This document shows, piece after piece, positions 8,810 to 16,900 of a stretch of DNA of 35,908 nucleotides. Both the position numbers and the translations under genes were made by a program. The notes beneath the pieces are model-generated. The model worked only from the letters and a program-made list of their open reading frames with translations. It did no database searches and was not told the origin of the DNA. The stretch is from Haloarculaceae archaeon (GTDB lineage Archaea > Halobacteriota > Halobacteria > Halobacteriales > Haloarculaceae): assembly GCA_007122455.1 (NCBI GenBank), contig SKTU01000029.1, positions 1-35,908 of the forward strand, written 5' to 3'. Numbering within the stretch: the first letter of the stretch is position 1; each line of letters opens with the position of its first letter.

Positions 8810-9909
8810 TCTAACAGCTCCTCGTCGCCGTGGCGCTCCCGGAGCTCTCGGAGGTACTCCCGCTGGGCGAGCAGCCGGTCGGTCGGTTGCTCGAAGACGT
8901 GCTCGAACATCGTGTCGGGATGAGGACGCTCGGTGCTCTCGGCGCGTTCGACCGCTTCGGCGACCGTTTCGGTGATCTCCGCCTCGATCGCGTCGACGCG
9001 TTCGTCGTCGAGGAGTCCCCGATCCCGGAGGAACGTCTCCATGCGCGGGATCGGGTCCTTCCGACGCCACCGCTCGACGTCGGCTTCGTCCCGGTAGACG
9101 GACGGGTCGTCGGCGGTCGTGTGTGCGCCGAAGCGGTACTGGACGGCCTCGATCAGCGTCGGTCGGAGCCCGTCGGGATCGTCTGCCTTGGCCTTCTCGA
9201 CCGCCGCCCTCGTCACTTGATAGACGGCGAGCGGATCCATCCCGTCGACCTGCACGCCGTCGAAGCCGTAGGCGGTCGCCTTCTGTGCGAGCGTCTCGGC
9301 GGCGGTCTGTCGCTCCCGCGGCACCGAGATCGCCCACTGGTTGTTGTTACAGAAGAAGACGGCCGGGACGTCGAAGACGCCGGCGAAGTTCAGCCCCTCG
9401 TGGAAGTCACCCTCGCTCGTCGCACCGTCGCCGAAGTAACAGAGGAACGCCCGGTCGTCGCCCTGCAGTCGCGCGGCCCACGCCGCGCCGGTCGCGTGGA
9501 GGATCTGCGTCGCGATCGGCACCGCGATCGGGAAGACGTTCGTCCCCTCCAGCCGATTCCCCCGCTCGTCGCCCATCCAGTACTGGAGAACCTTTGCGAG
9601 TTCGACGCCGCGGACGTGGAGGGCGATGTGCTCGCGATAGCTGGGGAAGAGCCAGTCCTCCGCATCGAGCGCGAACGCGCTGCCGACCTGAGCCCCCTCC
9701 TGTCCGGAGAGCGGCGGATACGTGCCCATCCGTCCCCCGCGCTGGAGGGCGACGGCTCGCTGGTCGAACTGTCGCCCCAGCCGCATCGTCCGGTAGAGCT
9801 CGACGAGCGTTTCGTCGTCGAGCTCCGGCACCGTCGCCCCCTCGAGAACGCGCCCGTCCTCGTCGAGCACCTGCAGGCGGTCGTCCGGACTGCGCTGTAA
9901 CGAGCTCAT
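8806..9909 (-). CDS. 2-oxoacid dehydrogenase E1 component, alpha subunit
   Basis: A 367-residue thiamine-diphosphate-binding subunit. The ThDP/Mg motif runs from GDG (160-162) through [12 protein letters not shown] to NN (188-190), the normal spacing. [13 protein letters not shown] and FPSYREH in the N-terminal third are also typical, and [15 protein letters not shown] is the phosphorylation-loop region of the bacterial E1-alpha family. I chose ATG 9909 because GGAGG (9915-9919 on the minus strand) lies five bases before it; the alternative ATG at 9930 has no such site. The distant TATA box (10007-10016) gives a leader of about 75 bases, so this operon, unlike most genes here, appears to use a leadered message. 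It decarboxylates a 2-oxoacid and passes the acyl group to a lipoylated E2 encoded elsewhere. Confidence 0.9.
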   Translation of the reverse strand: MSSLQRSPDDRLQVLDEDGRVLEGATVPELDDETLVELYRTMRLGRQFDQRAVALQRGGRMGTYPPLSGQEGAQVGSAFALDAEDWLFPSYREHIALHVRGVELAKVLQYWMGDERGNRLEGTNVFPIAVPIATQILHATGAAWAARLQGDDRAFLCYFGDGATSEGDFHEGLNFAGVFDVPAVFFCNNNQWAISVPRERQTAAETLAQKATAYGFDGVQVDGMDPLAVYQVTRAAVEKAKADDPDGLRPTLIEAVQYRFGAHTTADDPSVYRDEADVERWRRKDPIPRMETFLRDRGLLDDERVDAIEAEITETVAEAVERAESTERPHPDTMFEHVFEQPTDRLLAQREYLRELRERHGDEELLE

Positions 9910-9914
9910 GGGTT

Positions 9915-9919
9915 CCTCC
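9915..9919 (-). promoter_or_regulatory. Shine-Dalgarno site of the E1-alpha gene
   Basis: GGAGG on the minus strand, five bases before ATG 9909. It decides the start of E1-alpha and is unusual in this window, where most genes have no leader. Confidence 0.65.
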
Positions 9920-10006
9920 GTACCATGCATGGAATTGGGCGCGTGGTGACATATGGCTTTTCGTGGTTGTTTTGTTTTACTGGACTCGGTATTATCTGGA
10001 CGTTTG

Positions 10007-10016
10007 TTTATATATA
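10007..10016 (-). promoter_or_regulatory. TATA element of the E1 operon, in an AT-rich gap
   Basis: TATATATAAA on the minus strand lies in the 208-base gap 9910-10117 between E1-alpha and lipA. Transcription would start near 9985 and give a 5' leader of about 75 bases before ATG 9909, consistent with the Shine-Dalgarno site there. The gap is clearly richer in A and T than its surroundings. A second AT-rich site (CATATG, 9949-9954) is a weaker alternative. I see no gene in the gap. Confidence 0.5.
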
Positions 10017-10117
10017 CCCGATAGAGGATGTACTTGTTCAGTTACACCGTCGGTTCGGAGGTACAGGAACACGTCCGTACAGTCTGTCGGTAGCGTCTCT
10101 ACAGTCTGCCGCCGAGG

Positions 10118-11053
10118 TCACTCGCCGACGGTCGACGCCGCCGTTCTCGCTTCCCGGACCGTTTTTCCGTCTCGGAGCAGCGCCTCGACGAAGAATTCGC
10201 CCGCTTTGAACGACGATCGGACCATCGGCCCCGAGGCACAGTAGAGAACGTCGAACTCCTCTTCGGCGATCACCTTCCAGACGTCGAACTTGTCGGGGTG
10301 GACGTACTCCGACACCTCGAGATGCGACCGGGACGGCTGGAGATACTGGCCGAACGTGACGATATCGACGCCGATCTCGTCGAGGTCCGACAGCGTCTGG
10401 TAGATCTCGTGGTCGTACTCGCCGACGCCGAGCATCAGGCTCGTCTTCGTGTGAATATCCGACTCTCGGCCGACCTGCTCGAGTACCGCCAGCGACTGTT
10501 CGTACCCCGCCCGTCGATCCCGAACGGGCCACTGGAGCCGCTCGACGGTCTCGACGTTGTGGGCGATGACGTCCGGCTCGGCGTCGATGATCCGCCGGAC
10601 GTCGTCGGGATCGCCCTGGAAGTCCGGAATCAGCGTTTCGACGAGGATCGACGGATCGCGGCGCTTGATCTCCCGGATCGTCTCGGCGAAGTGGGCTGCG
10701 CCGCCGTCGGGAAGGTCGTCACGGTCGACGCTCGTCAGCACGACGTAGTCGAGGCCGATCTCGGCGACTGCGGCGGCGACGTTTTCGGGTTCGTCGGGAT
10801 CGAGCGGTTCCATCCCGCCCGTCTTCACGTCACAGAAGTTACAGCCGCGGGAGCAGCGATCGCCCATCAGCATGAACGTCGCCGTTCCGGGTCCGTTCCG
10901 TCCGCTCCAGCAGTCTCCCATGTTCGGGCAGGACGCCTCCTCACAGACCGTGTGGAGGTCGTGGTCCCGGAGCGTTCGCTTGATATCCGCGAACCGCTCG
11001 CCGCTGGGCGGACGGGATTTCAGCCACTCGGGTTTGCGACGGCGGCTGCTCAT
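10118..11053 (-). CDS. lipA: Lipoyl synthase
   Basis: A 311-residue radical SAM enzyme that inserts two sulfurs into octanoyl groups on E2 or GcvH to make lipoyl. Both iron-sulfur clusters are readable: the auxiliary cluster cysteines at C37, C42 and C48 (CEEASCPNMGDC) and the SAM cluster at C67, C71 and C74 (CSRGCNFC). The Ser ligand of the auxiliary cluster is in RSSFKAGE near the C-terminus. The first in-frame ATG is at 11113, but ATG 11053 gives the usual N-terminus and has a TTTTTGCC box (11075-11083) about 26 bases upstream. Its position next to E1 fits supply of the cofactor for the 2-oxoacid dehydrogenase complex. Confidence 0.93.
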   Translation of the reverse strand: MSSRRRKPEWLKSRPPSGERFADIKRTLRDHDLHTVCEEASCPNMGDCWSGRNGPGTATFMLMGDRCSRGCNFCDVKTGGMEPLDPDEPENVAAAVAEIGLDYVVLTSVDRDDLPDGGAAHFAETIREIKRRDPSILVETLIPDFQGDPDDVRRIIDAEPDVIAHNVETVERLQWPVRDRRAGYEQSLAVLEQVGRESDIHTKTSLMLGVGEYDHEIYQTLSDLDEIGVDIVTFGQYLQPSRSHLEVSEYVHPDKFDVWKVIAEEEFDVLYCASGPMVRSSFKAGEFFVEALLRDGKTVREARTAASTVGE

Positions 11054-11074
11054 GCGTTGCCATACGACGCGGTC

Positions 11075-11083
11075 GGCAAAAAC
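11075..11083 (-). promoter_or_regulatory. TATA-like box of lipA
   Basis: GTTTTTGCC on the minus strand, about 26 bases before ATG 11053. It supports that start and a leaderless message. Confidence 0.4.
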
Positions 11084-11132
11084 GTGCGGTTTTCGACAGC
11101 GGTCTCGTGTCAACGGACTGTATCGAAATCGA

Positions 11133-11138
11133 TTAATA
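11133..11138 (+). promoter_or_regulatory. TATA box of the MATE exporter gene
   Basis: TTAATA, about 25 bases before ATG 11161, divergent from the lipA promoter in the same 107-base gap. Confidence 0.5.
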
Positions 11139-11160
11139 CCGCCTGTCCGCTGTTTAGACG

Positions 11161-12597
11161 ATGGGACCTGGGGATGCGGAGGCGGGGGACCTCACGTCCG
11201 GGCCGATCACGCCGGCGCTTCTGCTCGTAGCCGCGCCGCTCGTCGTCCAGAACGTGGTTCACGTCCTCAACCAGCTCGTCGACACGCTCGTGCTCGGTCG
11301 AGTTGGCGAGCCGGCGGTCGCCGCCGTCGGGCTCACCTTCCCGATCCTCGCGGCGCTGTTCGGCGTCGTCACACTCACGGCCGTCGGTACCCAGATCGCG
11401 GTCGCACAGCGGGTCGGTGCCGACGATCCCGTCGGTGCCCGACGAGCTGTTTTCAACGGCGCGGTGCTCGCGGTCGGTCTCGGCGCGGTGCTCGCGGTCA
11501 CCGTCGCCGTCACGGCGGAATCACTCGTCGGACTGCTCGGCGCGGGCGAGGACGTTGGCCCGCTCGCGGTGCGCTATCTGCTCGCGATACTCCCGTTCTT
11601 CGTCTTCGGGACTCTCAGCGACACGATCGAGAACGGTTTCGTCGGCTGGGGCGACTCCCGCGCGGCACTGCGCATTAACCTCGTCATCGTGGGCACGAAC
11701 GTCGCCCTCTCGCCGGTGCTCGTTCTCGGTCCGGGGCCGGTCCCCGCTCTGGGCGTTCTCGGTGCGGGTCTCGCGAGCGGTATCGGCTACACGGCCGGCT
11801 GTTTCGCGGCGCTCGCGCTCGCACGTGGTCACCGGGGGAGCTTCCGGTTCACGGTGAAGAGTGCGCGACTCTCGGCAACCGACGTCCGGACGATCTCCCG
11901 CCTCGGTTCGCCGATCGCCGGGCAGCATCTCGCCGCCCAGTCGGTTCGCGTCGCCGTCGTCGGGATCGTCGCAACCGTCGGCGGCGCCGCGGGGCTCGCC
12001 GCCTACACGGTTGGTGCACGGGTCGCGAGCGTCGCGTTCATCCCCGCGACGGGGTTCCAGCAGGCCGCACAGTCCATGGTCGGACAGAACGTCGGTGCCG
12101 GTCGGGAGGATCGGGCGGATCGAACGATCCGGGTCGGCGTCGCGGTCGTCGGCAGCGGACTCGCCGTCGTCGGCGCAGTTCAGTGGCTCGTCCCAGAGCT
12201 ACTCGCCGGCCTCTTCCTCCCGACGGCGACCGCGACGGGGTTCGACCTCACCGTCGATTACCTCCGGATCCTCGCGTACGGCTACCCCGCGATCGGGATC
12301 TCGGCACTGGTGCTCGCGGGGTTCAACGGCGCCGGGCACACGAGCGTCAGCCTCCTCGCCGACGTGGGTAAACACTGGGGGATTCGCCTGCCGATCGCGC
12401 TGCTCGCACTCCCGTCCACCGCTGCGGTGTCGGTCGCCGGTCTCTCGTTCGCGCCGGGGCTGGATCTCGGCGTTCTCGCGATCTTCTGGGCGGTAACCGC
12501 GTCGAACGTCCTCGTTGCAGTGGGCGTCGGCGCCGCGTATCTGTGGGTTCGCGACGGGATGTTGGCCGACGCCGCCGGCGCGAGCGCCGGGAGCTAA
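11161..12597 (+). CDS. MATE family multidrug/cation exporter
   Basis: A 478-residue membrane protein with 12 predicted segments in two homologous halves. Matching segments include VVQNVVHVLNQLVDTLVLGRVGEPAVAAVGL in the first half (cited by its ends VVQN and VGL) and the second-half counterpart beginning GSPIAGQHLAAQSVRVAVVG. This is the multi-antimicrobial extrusion family, which exports cationic compounds in exchange for Na+ or H+. Family membership is clear but the substrate is not. The start has a TATA box at the leaderless distance. The stop at 12597 leaves only 44 bases before the helicase gene, whose TATA-like box lies in that gap. Confidence 0.88.
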   Translation: MGPGDAEAGDLTSGPITPALLLVAAPLVVQNVVHVLNQLVDTLVLGRVGEPAVAAVGLTFPILAALFGVVTLTAVGTQIAVAQRVGADDPVGARRAVFNGAVLAVGLGAVLAVTVAVTAESLVGLLGAGEDVGPLAVRYLLAILPFFVFGTLSDTIENGFVGWGDSRAALRINLVIVGTNVALSPVLVLGPGPVPALGVLGAGLASGIGYTAGCFAALALARGHRGSFRFTVKSARLSATDVRTISRLGSPIAGQHLAAQSVRVAVVGIVATVGGAAGLAAYTVGARVASVAFIPATGFQQAAQSMVGQNVGAGREDRADRTIRVGVAVVGSGLAVVGAVQWLVPELLAGLFLPTATATGFDLTVDYLRILAYGYPAIGISALVLAGFNGAGHTSVSLLADVGKHWGIRLPIALLALPSTAAVSVAGLSFAPGLDLGVLAIFWAVTASNVLVAVGVGAAYLWVRDGMLADAAGASAGS

Positions 12598-12610
12598 CCG
12601 CGACTGGAAG

Positions 12611-12619
12611 GGTTTTTGC
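12611..12619 (+). promoter_or_regulatory. TATA-like box of the Ski2/Brr2-like helicase gene
   Basis: GGTTTTTGC lies about 27 bases before the GTG at 12642, supporting that GTG rather than the in-frame start at 12543 inside the MATE gene. Confidence 0.45.
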
Positions 12620-12641
12620 CTCGCCGGCCCCGCCATCCACT

Positions 12642-14999
12642 GTGGCTACTACCGCCGGTGTCGAGGACGTCGTTCCCGAGTTCGCCGACGTGTTCCCGTT
12701 CGACTCGTTCAACGAGATGCAGCGGGAGTCGATGGGCGCGATCCTCGAACGCGACGACAACGTCGTCGTGAGCGCTCCGACCGCGTCCGGCAAAACCGCG
12801 CTCGCGGAGTTGGCGATCTGTCGGACGCTCAAACACGGCGGCACAGCGCTCTTTCTCGCACCGCTGCGAGCGCTCACGAACGAGAAGGAGCGCGAGTGGG
12901 AGCGCTTCGAGGAGCTCGGTTACTCGGTGTACGTCGTCACCGGCGAGCGCGATCTCAATCCGCGACGGGCCGAGCGGGCGGACATCCTCGTGATGACCCC
13001 GGAGAAGGCCGACTCGGCGACCCGCAAGCACGATTCGCCGCGGTATTCCTTCGTCACTGACGTCGACTGCTGCGTCATCGACGAGGTACACCTGCTCGAC
13101 TCGGACACCCGCGGCGCCGTTCTGGAGGTGACTATCGCACGGCTGCGGCGGCTCTGTGCGCCGCGGATCGTCGCACTCAGCGCGACGATGACGAACGTCG
13201 ACGACGTCGCGTCGTGGCTCGACGCGCCCGATCGATCCACCTTCGCCTTCGACGACGACTGCCGTCCCGTCCCGCTGCACGCTGCCGTCGAGACGTACTC
13301 CCACGGGGACAACGCCTTCGCCGACAAATACCGCCGGCTCTATCGGGCGCTCGACCTGGCCCAACCGCACATCGAGGACGACGGCCAGGCGCTCGTCTTC
13401 GTCTCGTCGAGACAGGACACCGTCAGAGCGGCCGAGACGGCGAGGGACGAGCTCACGAGCCGGGACGTCGGCCTCGGCGCTCGCGGCGACTACGACTTCC
13501 ACACCGAGAGCCAGCGGCTCGAGAACGACACGCTCCGACAGTCCGTCATCGACGGCGTCGGCTTCCACCACGCGGGGCTCTCGCGGAACGACAAGGACCT
13601 CGTCGAGGAGTGGTTCACGGACGGTCGGATCCAGCTTCTCTTCTCGACGTCGACGCTCGCGTGGGGCGTCAACCTCCCGGCCCGCTGCGTCGTCATTCGG
13701 GACACGAAGCTCCACGACCCGCTGGAGGGGGAGGTCGACATGAGTCCGCTGGACATCCTCCAGATGCTCGGTCGGGCCGGTCGTCCCGGCTACGACGACA
13801 CGGGGTACGCGTACGTGGTCTGTGACGGCACCGACGCGGAGAAATACCGACAGCTGCTCCGGAGCGGAAAGCCGATCGAATCGCGGCTCGCCGAGGAGCT
13901 CGACGCCCATCTCAACGCCGAGATATCGCTCGGCATCATCGACGACCTCGACGACGTCATGTCGTGGCTCGAGACGACGTTCTACTACGCCCGGGCCCGG
14001 AGCGATCCGTCGTCGTACGACGCCGGCGAATCGTTGCGGGAGCGGGTGTCGGCGACGCTCGAACGGCTCGTCGACCGCGGCTTCGTCGAACAGGTCGGAA
14101 TGAACATCGAGCCGACGGCGCTGGGTCGGCTCACCTCCCAGTTCTACCTCGATCTCGACACGGCCGAGCGGTTCGGCGACCTCTGTGAGCGGGCCGAGGA
14201 TTCGGATCTCGACGAATCGGCGATCCTCCGTTCGGTTGCCGGCGCTGCGGCGTTCGACAGCGTCTCCGCGCGGAGCAACGAGCGCGACACCGTCGACGCG
14301 ATCCTCGGCCCCGGATGCGACGAGTCGGACGACGGGAGCCGGAAGGTGCTCGCGATCCTCAAAACCGGCATGGAGGGGACGACGCCGGGGGACCTCAAGA
14401 GCGACGCGTGGGTGATCCGACAGAACGCACTCCGGCTGCTGGCCGCGTTGCGGGCGTTCTGTGAGCGGTTCGGTTCCCCCCGGGACGCGAACCTCGTTCG
14501 GCGGATCGAGGCGCGGATCGAACACGGGGTCGACGCGGACGCAGTCGGTCTGACCGCGATCGAGGGCGTCGGCAGCGGTCGCGCACGGACGCTGGCCCGC
14601 GCCGGCTTCGCGACGCCGGCAGCCGTCCACGAGGCCGGCGTCGACGAGCTCGTCGACGTCGGCTTCTCCGAGGGGGTCGCCGAACGGGTCCACGAACACG
14701 CCGGATCGCTTCCCTCCGTCTCCATCGAGTTCCGCGACGTCCCCGAGACGATCCCGAGCGGCGAGAGCACGATGGCCGAGGTTCGCGTCTCCAACGACGG
14801 CGACGGGGCGCCGGCCGGCGTCCGCCTTACGGTCAACGGCGTCGAGATGACCGCCGACACCGTCTACCTCGGCGAGACGACGCTCCCGGTCGGCGTTTTC
14901 GGTGGGGACGCCGACGAACTGACCTACACCGTTGCGGTCGCCTTCCCGGAACTCCCTCTGGCGCCGATCACCGACTCCGTCGACGTCGGAATCGAGTAA
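12642..14999 (+). CDS. Ski2/Hel308/Brr2-like superfamily 2 helicase with C-terminal Ig-like domain
   Basis: A 785-residue ATP-dependent helicase beginning with GTG. Motifs: Q-like FNEMQ (23-27), motif I SAPTASGKTA (44-53), motif Ib TPEKAD, motif II DEVH (147-150), motif III SAT (180-182), motif IV FVSSRQ, motif V STLAWGVNLPA and motif VI QMLGRAGRPG (374-383). A winged-helix and ratchet region follows (to about 640), then a helix-hairpin-helix part (IEGVGSGRARTLARAG), and last a beta-rich Ig/FN3-like domain (about 695-785). That last domain order recalls the Sec63 unit of Brr2 rather than ordinary Hel308, which ends after the HhH domain. It may act in DNA repair at stalled forks or on RNA. I do not give a symbol, because haloarchaea carry several paralogues. 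Confidence 0.85.
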   Translation: MATTAGVEDVVPEFADVFPFDSFNEMQRESMGAILERDDNVVVSAPTASGKTALAELAICRTLKHGGTALFLAPLRALTNEKEREWERFEELGYSVYVVTGERDLNPRRAERADILVMTPEKADSATRKHDSPRYSFVTDVDCCVIDEVHLLDSDTRGAVLEVTIARLRRLCAPRIVALSATMTNVDDVASWLDAPDRSTFAFDDDCRPVPLHAAVETYSHGDNAFADKYRRLYRALDLAQPHIEDDGQALVFVSSRQDTVRAAETARDELTSRDVGLGARGDYDFHTESQRLENDTLRQSVIDGVGFHHAGLSRNDKDLVEEWFTDGRIQLLFSTSTLAWGVNLPARCVVIRDTKLHDPLEGEVDMSPLDILQMLGRAGRPGYDDTGYAYVVCDGTDAEKYRQLLRSGKPIESRLAEELDAHLNAEISLGIIDDLDDVMSWLETTFYYARARSDPSSYDAGESLRERVSATLERLVDRGFVEQVGMNIEPTALGRLTSQFYLDLDTAERFGDLCERAEDSDLDESAILRSVAGAAAFDSVSARSNERDTVDAILGPGCDESDDGSRKVLAILKTGMEGTTPGDLKSDAWVIRQNALRLLAALRAFCERFGSPRDANLVRRIEARIEHGVDADAVGLTAIEGVGSGRARTLARAGFATPAAVHEAGVDELVDVGFSEGVAERVHEHAGSLPSVSIEFRDVPETIPSGESTMAEVRVSNDGDGAPAGVRLTVNGVEMTADTVYLGETTLPVGVFGGDADELTYTVAVAFPELPLAPITDSVDVGIE

Positions 15000-15020
15000 C
15001 CGTCCGAACTCGATCCGACC

Positions 15021-15030
15021 GGGATTTATG
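15021..15030 (+). promoter_or_regulatory. TATA-like box of ridA
   Basis: GGGATTTATG, centred about 28 bases before ATG 15055, supports that start over the longer frame that overlaps the helicase gene. Confidence 0.4.
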
Positions 15031-15054
15031 TTCTCGGAGAGCGCAGCCACGCCC

Positions 15055-15438
15055 ATGCGCGAAACGATCCACACTGACGACGCGCCGGATGCGGCTGGCG
15101 CCTACAGCCAGGCGACGACCGACGGCGACCTGGTGTTCACCGCCGGGCAGGTCGCGCTGACGCCCGACGGCGACTCCCTCGCCGACGAACCGATCCAGCG
15201 CCAGACCGAGCAGGTGCTCGAGAACCTCCAGGCGGTGCTCGAAGCGGCGGGAACCGATCTGGACCACGTGCTCAAAACCACCGTCTTTCTCGCCGACATT
15301 GACGACTTTCAGACGGTCAACGACGCCTACGCCGAGGCGTTCGACGACGAGCCGCCGGCCAGAAGCGCGGTCCAGGCCGGGGCACTTCCGCTCGGCTTCG
15401 GCGTCGAGATCGAGGCCGTCGCGACGACGCCCGAGTAG
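15055..15438 (+). CDS. ridA: RidA/YjgF family enamine/imine deaminase
   Basis: A 127-residue protein of the usual family length. RidA hydrolyses reactive enamines and imines such as 2-aminoacrylate released by PLP enzymes. Conserved segments are AYSQATTDGDLVFTAGQV near the N-terminus, the QTEQVLENLQAVLEAAG helix, LKTTVFLADIDDF, and the arginine that binds the carboxylate in PPARSAVQAGALPLG, followed by VEIEAVA. All expected parts are present, so an active trimer is likely. The small membrane gene that follows starts three bases after its stop and is probably co-transcribed. Confidence 0.9.
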   Translation: MRETIHTDDAPDAAGAYSQATTDGDLVFTAGQVALTPDGDSLADEPIQRQTEQVLENLQAVLEAAGTDLDHVLKTTVFLADIDDFQTVNDAYAEAFDDEPPARSAVQAGALPLGFGVEIEAVATTPE

Positions 15439-15441
15439 GCC

Positions 15442-15648
15442 GTGAGTACGCCGACCGATCCGTGGCGGAAGTCGGCACTCCTGTGGGGCGTCGTTGGCGC
15501 ACTCGCGTTTCTGACGCTCCACCAGGGGTATCTCCTCTTCGGCGGCGAGTTCCTGGGCTTCGGTCCGGTGGCGCTTCTCACCACCACCGTCTTCGCCGTC
15601 GGCGCCACCACGACGTATCTCCTCGAACCGCGGCTCCGGGCTCGCTGA
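15442..15648 (+). CDS. Small two-segment membrane protein, unknown function
   Basis: A 68-residue protein starting with GTG three bases after the ridA stop. It has a short polar N-terminus, two hydrophobic segments (about 12-32 and 39-61) and a basic end (LEPRLRAR), so it should span the membrane twice. I do not recognise the family with certainty; small proteins like this are common beside housekeeping genes in haloarchaea. Close spacing suggests co-expression with ridA, but no functional link can be read from the sequence. Confidence 0.65.
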   Translation: MSTPTDPWRKSALLWGVVGALAFLTLHQGYLLFGGEFLGFGPVALLTTTVFAVGATTTYLLEPRLRAR

Positions 15649-15670
15649 CCGACGCCCCCAACGCGAAGCA

Positions 15671-15677
15671 CTTAAAC
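15671..15677 (+). promoter_or_regulatory. TATA box of the tRNA-Ser gene
   Basis: CTTAAAC lies about 29 bases before the first tRNA base, the normal archaeal spacing. Confidence 0.55.
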
Positions 15678-15702
15678 GGCCGACGACGGTAGAATCAGCT
15701 GT

Positions 15703-15784
15703 GCCAGGATGGCCGAACGGTAAGGCGCACGCCTGGAAAGCGTGTTCCCTTCCGGGATTCTGGGTTCAAATCCCAGTCCTGGCG
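15703..15784 (+). tRNA. tRNA-Ser, anticodon GGA
   Basis: A complete class II tRNA. The acceptor stem GCCAGGA pairs with TCCTGGC. The anticodon arm CACGC-CTGGAAA-GCGTG carries GGA at 15735-15737. A long variable arm (TTCCC / GGGA) and the T arm CTGGG-TTCAAAT-CCCAG follow. The discriminator is G (15784), as expected for serine. CCA is not encoded. A short T run at 15785-15788 follows and may end transcription. Confidence 0.97.
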
Positions 15785-15828
15785 TTTTCGCATATCGCGT
15801 CCCCGTGAGTGCTGCCGTCCGACCCGTT

Positions 15829-16281
15829 CTACTGCGTCCCTTCTCGTGCTCTCTCCATCGGTCCGCCGGTCAGAAAGCGGGATTCGATATCCGGCGTCGG
15901 TGCCAGACACTGCTCGCGCCGCCCGAACCAGGCGTAGCGCCGCGCTGCGATCGCGTCGTAGACGCGGTCCCGGATCGGACGCGGGACGACGCCGAGCGCG
16001 GTAGCTGCGCGGTAGCGTCCACCGAGATGTGCCACGGCGCGGAGCGCCGCCGTCGACCGCACGAACGCTCGATCGCCCTCGATCAACACGACGGAGTCGA
16101 TCTCGTCGGCGTCGTGACCGCGCGCCTCGAGCAGCTGTCGGCCGATCGGCGACTGGAGCGGGGCGAACCGAAGCACTGCGTCCGGATCGCGACGGATGAG
16201 AGACTGGACGAACCCCTCACAGAGGTTGCAGACGCCGTCGAAGAGAACGACGGGGTGGTCGTCGGGAACGTTCTCGTCCAC
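15829..16281 (-). CDS. DCC family thiol-disulfide oxidoreductase-like protein (DUF393)
   Basis: A 150-residue protein starting with GTG. The signature is VLFDGVCNLCEGFVQ, the DxxCxxC motif of the DCC family, a thioredoxin-like group. It continues with FAPLQSPIGRQLL and the segment around SVVLIEGDRAFVRSTAALR, both typical. It has no signal peptide, so it should be cytoplasmic. The physiological substrate of the family is unknown. Its upstream region faces the TATA-like TTTATAC at 16333-16339, which reads as GTATAAA on this strand, so the gene and its divergent neighbour may share one bidirectional element. A second, more divergent member lies at 21732-22094. Confidence 0.82.
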   Translation of the reverse strand: MDENVPDDHPVVLFDGVCNLCEGFVQSLIRRDPDAVLRFAPLQSPIGRQLLEARGHDADEIDSVVLIEGDRAFVRSTAALRAVAHLGGRYRAATALGVVPRPIRDRVYDAIAARRYAWFGRREQCLAPTPDIESRFLTGGPMERAREGTQ

Positions 16282-16332
16282 GGTCGGATCGACGTCTCCC
16301 AGTCAGTTCAGCGTTCCGCTCGCCGGGTCACC

Positions 16333-16339
16333 GTTTATA
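16333..16339. promoter_or_regulatory. TATA box shared by divergent genes
   Basis: TTTATAC, centred about 28 bases before ATG 16364 on the plus strand. On the minus strand it reads GTATAAA, about 55 bases before the GTG of the DCC protein. The plus-strand spacing is the better fit. Confidence 0.45.
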
Positions 16340-16363
16340 CCTGGGACGCTCGAAGTGGGCCCC

Positions 16364-16753
16364 ATGCGGCAGCGAGCCAACTACGCGCTCTTGAACTTCG
16401 GGGAGCATCTCGGCATCGACGAGCGGCGCCTCGACGTTCCGTGGGCGGAGTTCGTCGGGGACGAGAGCTCCGAGTTGACCTTCGAGGTGGCCGCCGAACC
16501 GGACGCGTCGTATCTCGAAGTGCAGGCCTACGACGTGGGATCGTTCGACCACGAGATCCATCTCAACGGTGAGCCGCTGAGCGGCTTCGACGTTCCACCG
16601 GCGAAGGGGTGGCAGTACTGGATGGACGCGATCGTCGGAACCGAACTCCGGGTCGGGGAGAACAGCCTTCAGTTCGTTCGGGACGTCGACAGCGGCGACA
16701 GCTTCGTCGTCGGGAACGTCGTCGTCAACTGGAAGGAACCGGTGGAATCGTAA
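16364..16753 (+). CDS. Small haloarchaeal protein of unknown function (DUF7383-like)
   Basis: A 129-residue acidic soluble protein with an alternating hydrophobic pattern that suggests a beta sandwich (LTFEVAAEPDASYLEVQAYDV, cited by its ends LTFEV and YDV; SLQFVRDVD; VVGNVVVNW). It has a conserved-looking N-terminus (RANYALLNFGEHLG) and the segment GFDVPPAKGWQYWMD. From memory it matches a haloarchaea-only family, possibly DUF7383, but I cannot confirm the number. There is no enzyme motif, cysteine or signal peptide. The start is fixed by the TATA box at the leaderless distance. It lies upstream of the thermosome gene, which has its own strong promoter. Confidence 0.65.
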   Translation: MRQRANYALLNFGEHLGIDERRLDVPWAEFVGDESSELTFEVAAEPDASYLEVQAYDVGSFDHEIHLNGEPLSGFDVPPAKGWQYWMDAIVGTELRVGENSLQFVRDVDSGDSFVVGNVVVNWKEPVES

Positions 16754-16900
16754 TAAACCCCCTCGAAGGCGCTCGCCTGTACGCACGCCAACCGCCGGTT
16801 CGACCACCGAGACAACCTTTCCCACAGCGTCGCTGTCGCTGGTTTTTCGCTGTTGTGATTTCGCTTCGTCTTCGGCAGCTGTTTCGACGATACAGTTATC

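Noticed and set aside
9925-10209. A 94-codon plus-strand frame with a hydrophobic start in the E1-lipA gap.
   Set aside because: It overlaps the lipA 3' end and the E1 leader, its second half is an Arg/Pro-rich shadow, and it has no promoter or start signal.
12594-15074. An 826-codon minus-strand frame opposite the helicase gene.
   Set aside because: It is a high-GC shadow of the helicase; the true gene has all helicase motifs and a promoter.
15703-15784. tRNA-Ser as an integration site for a mobile element.
   Set aside because: No integrase, no repeated 3' tRNA end and no foreign gene set follow it; the next genes are backbone genes.
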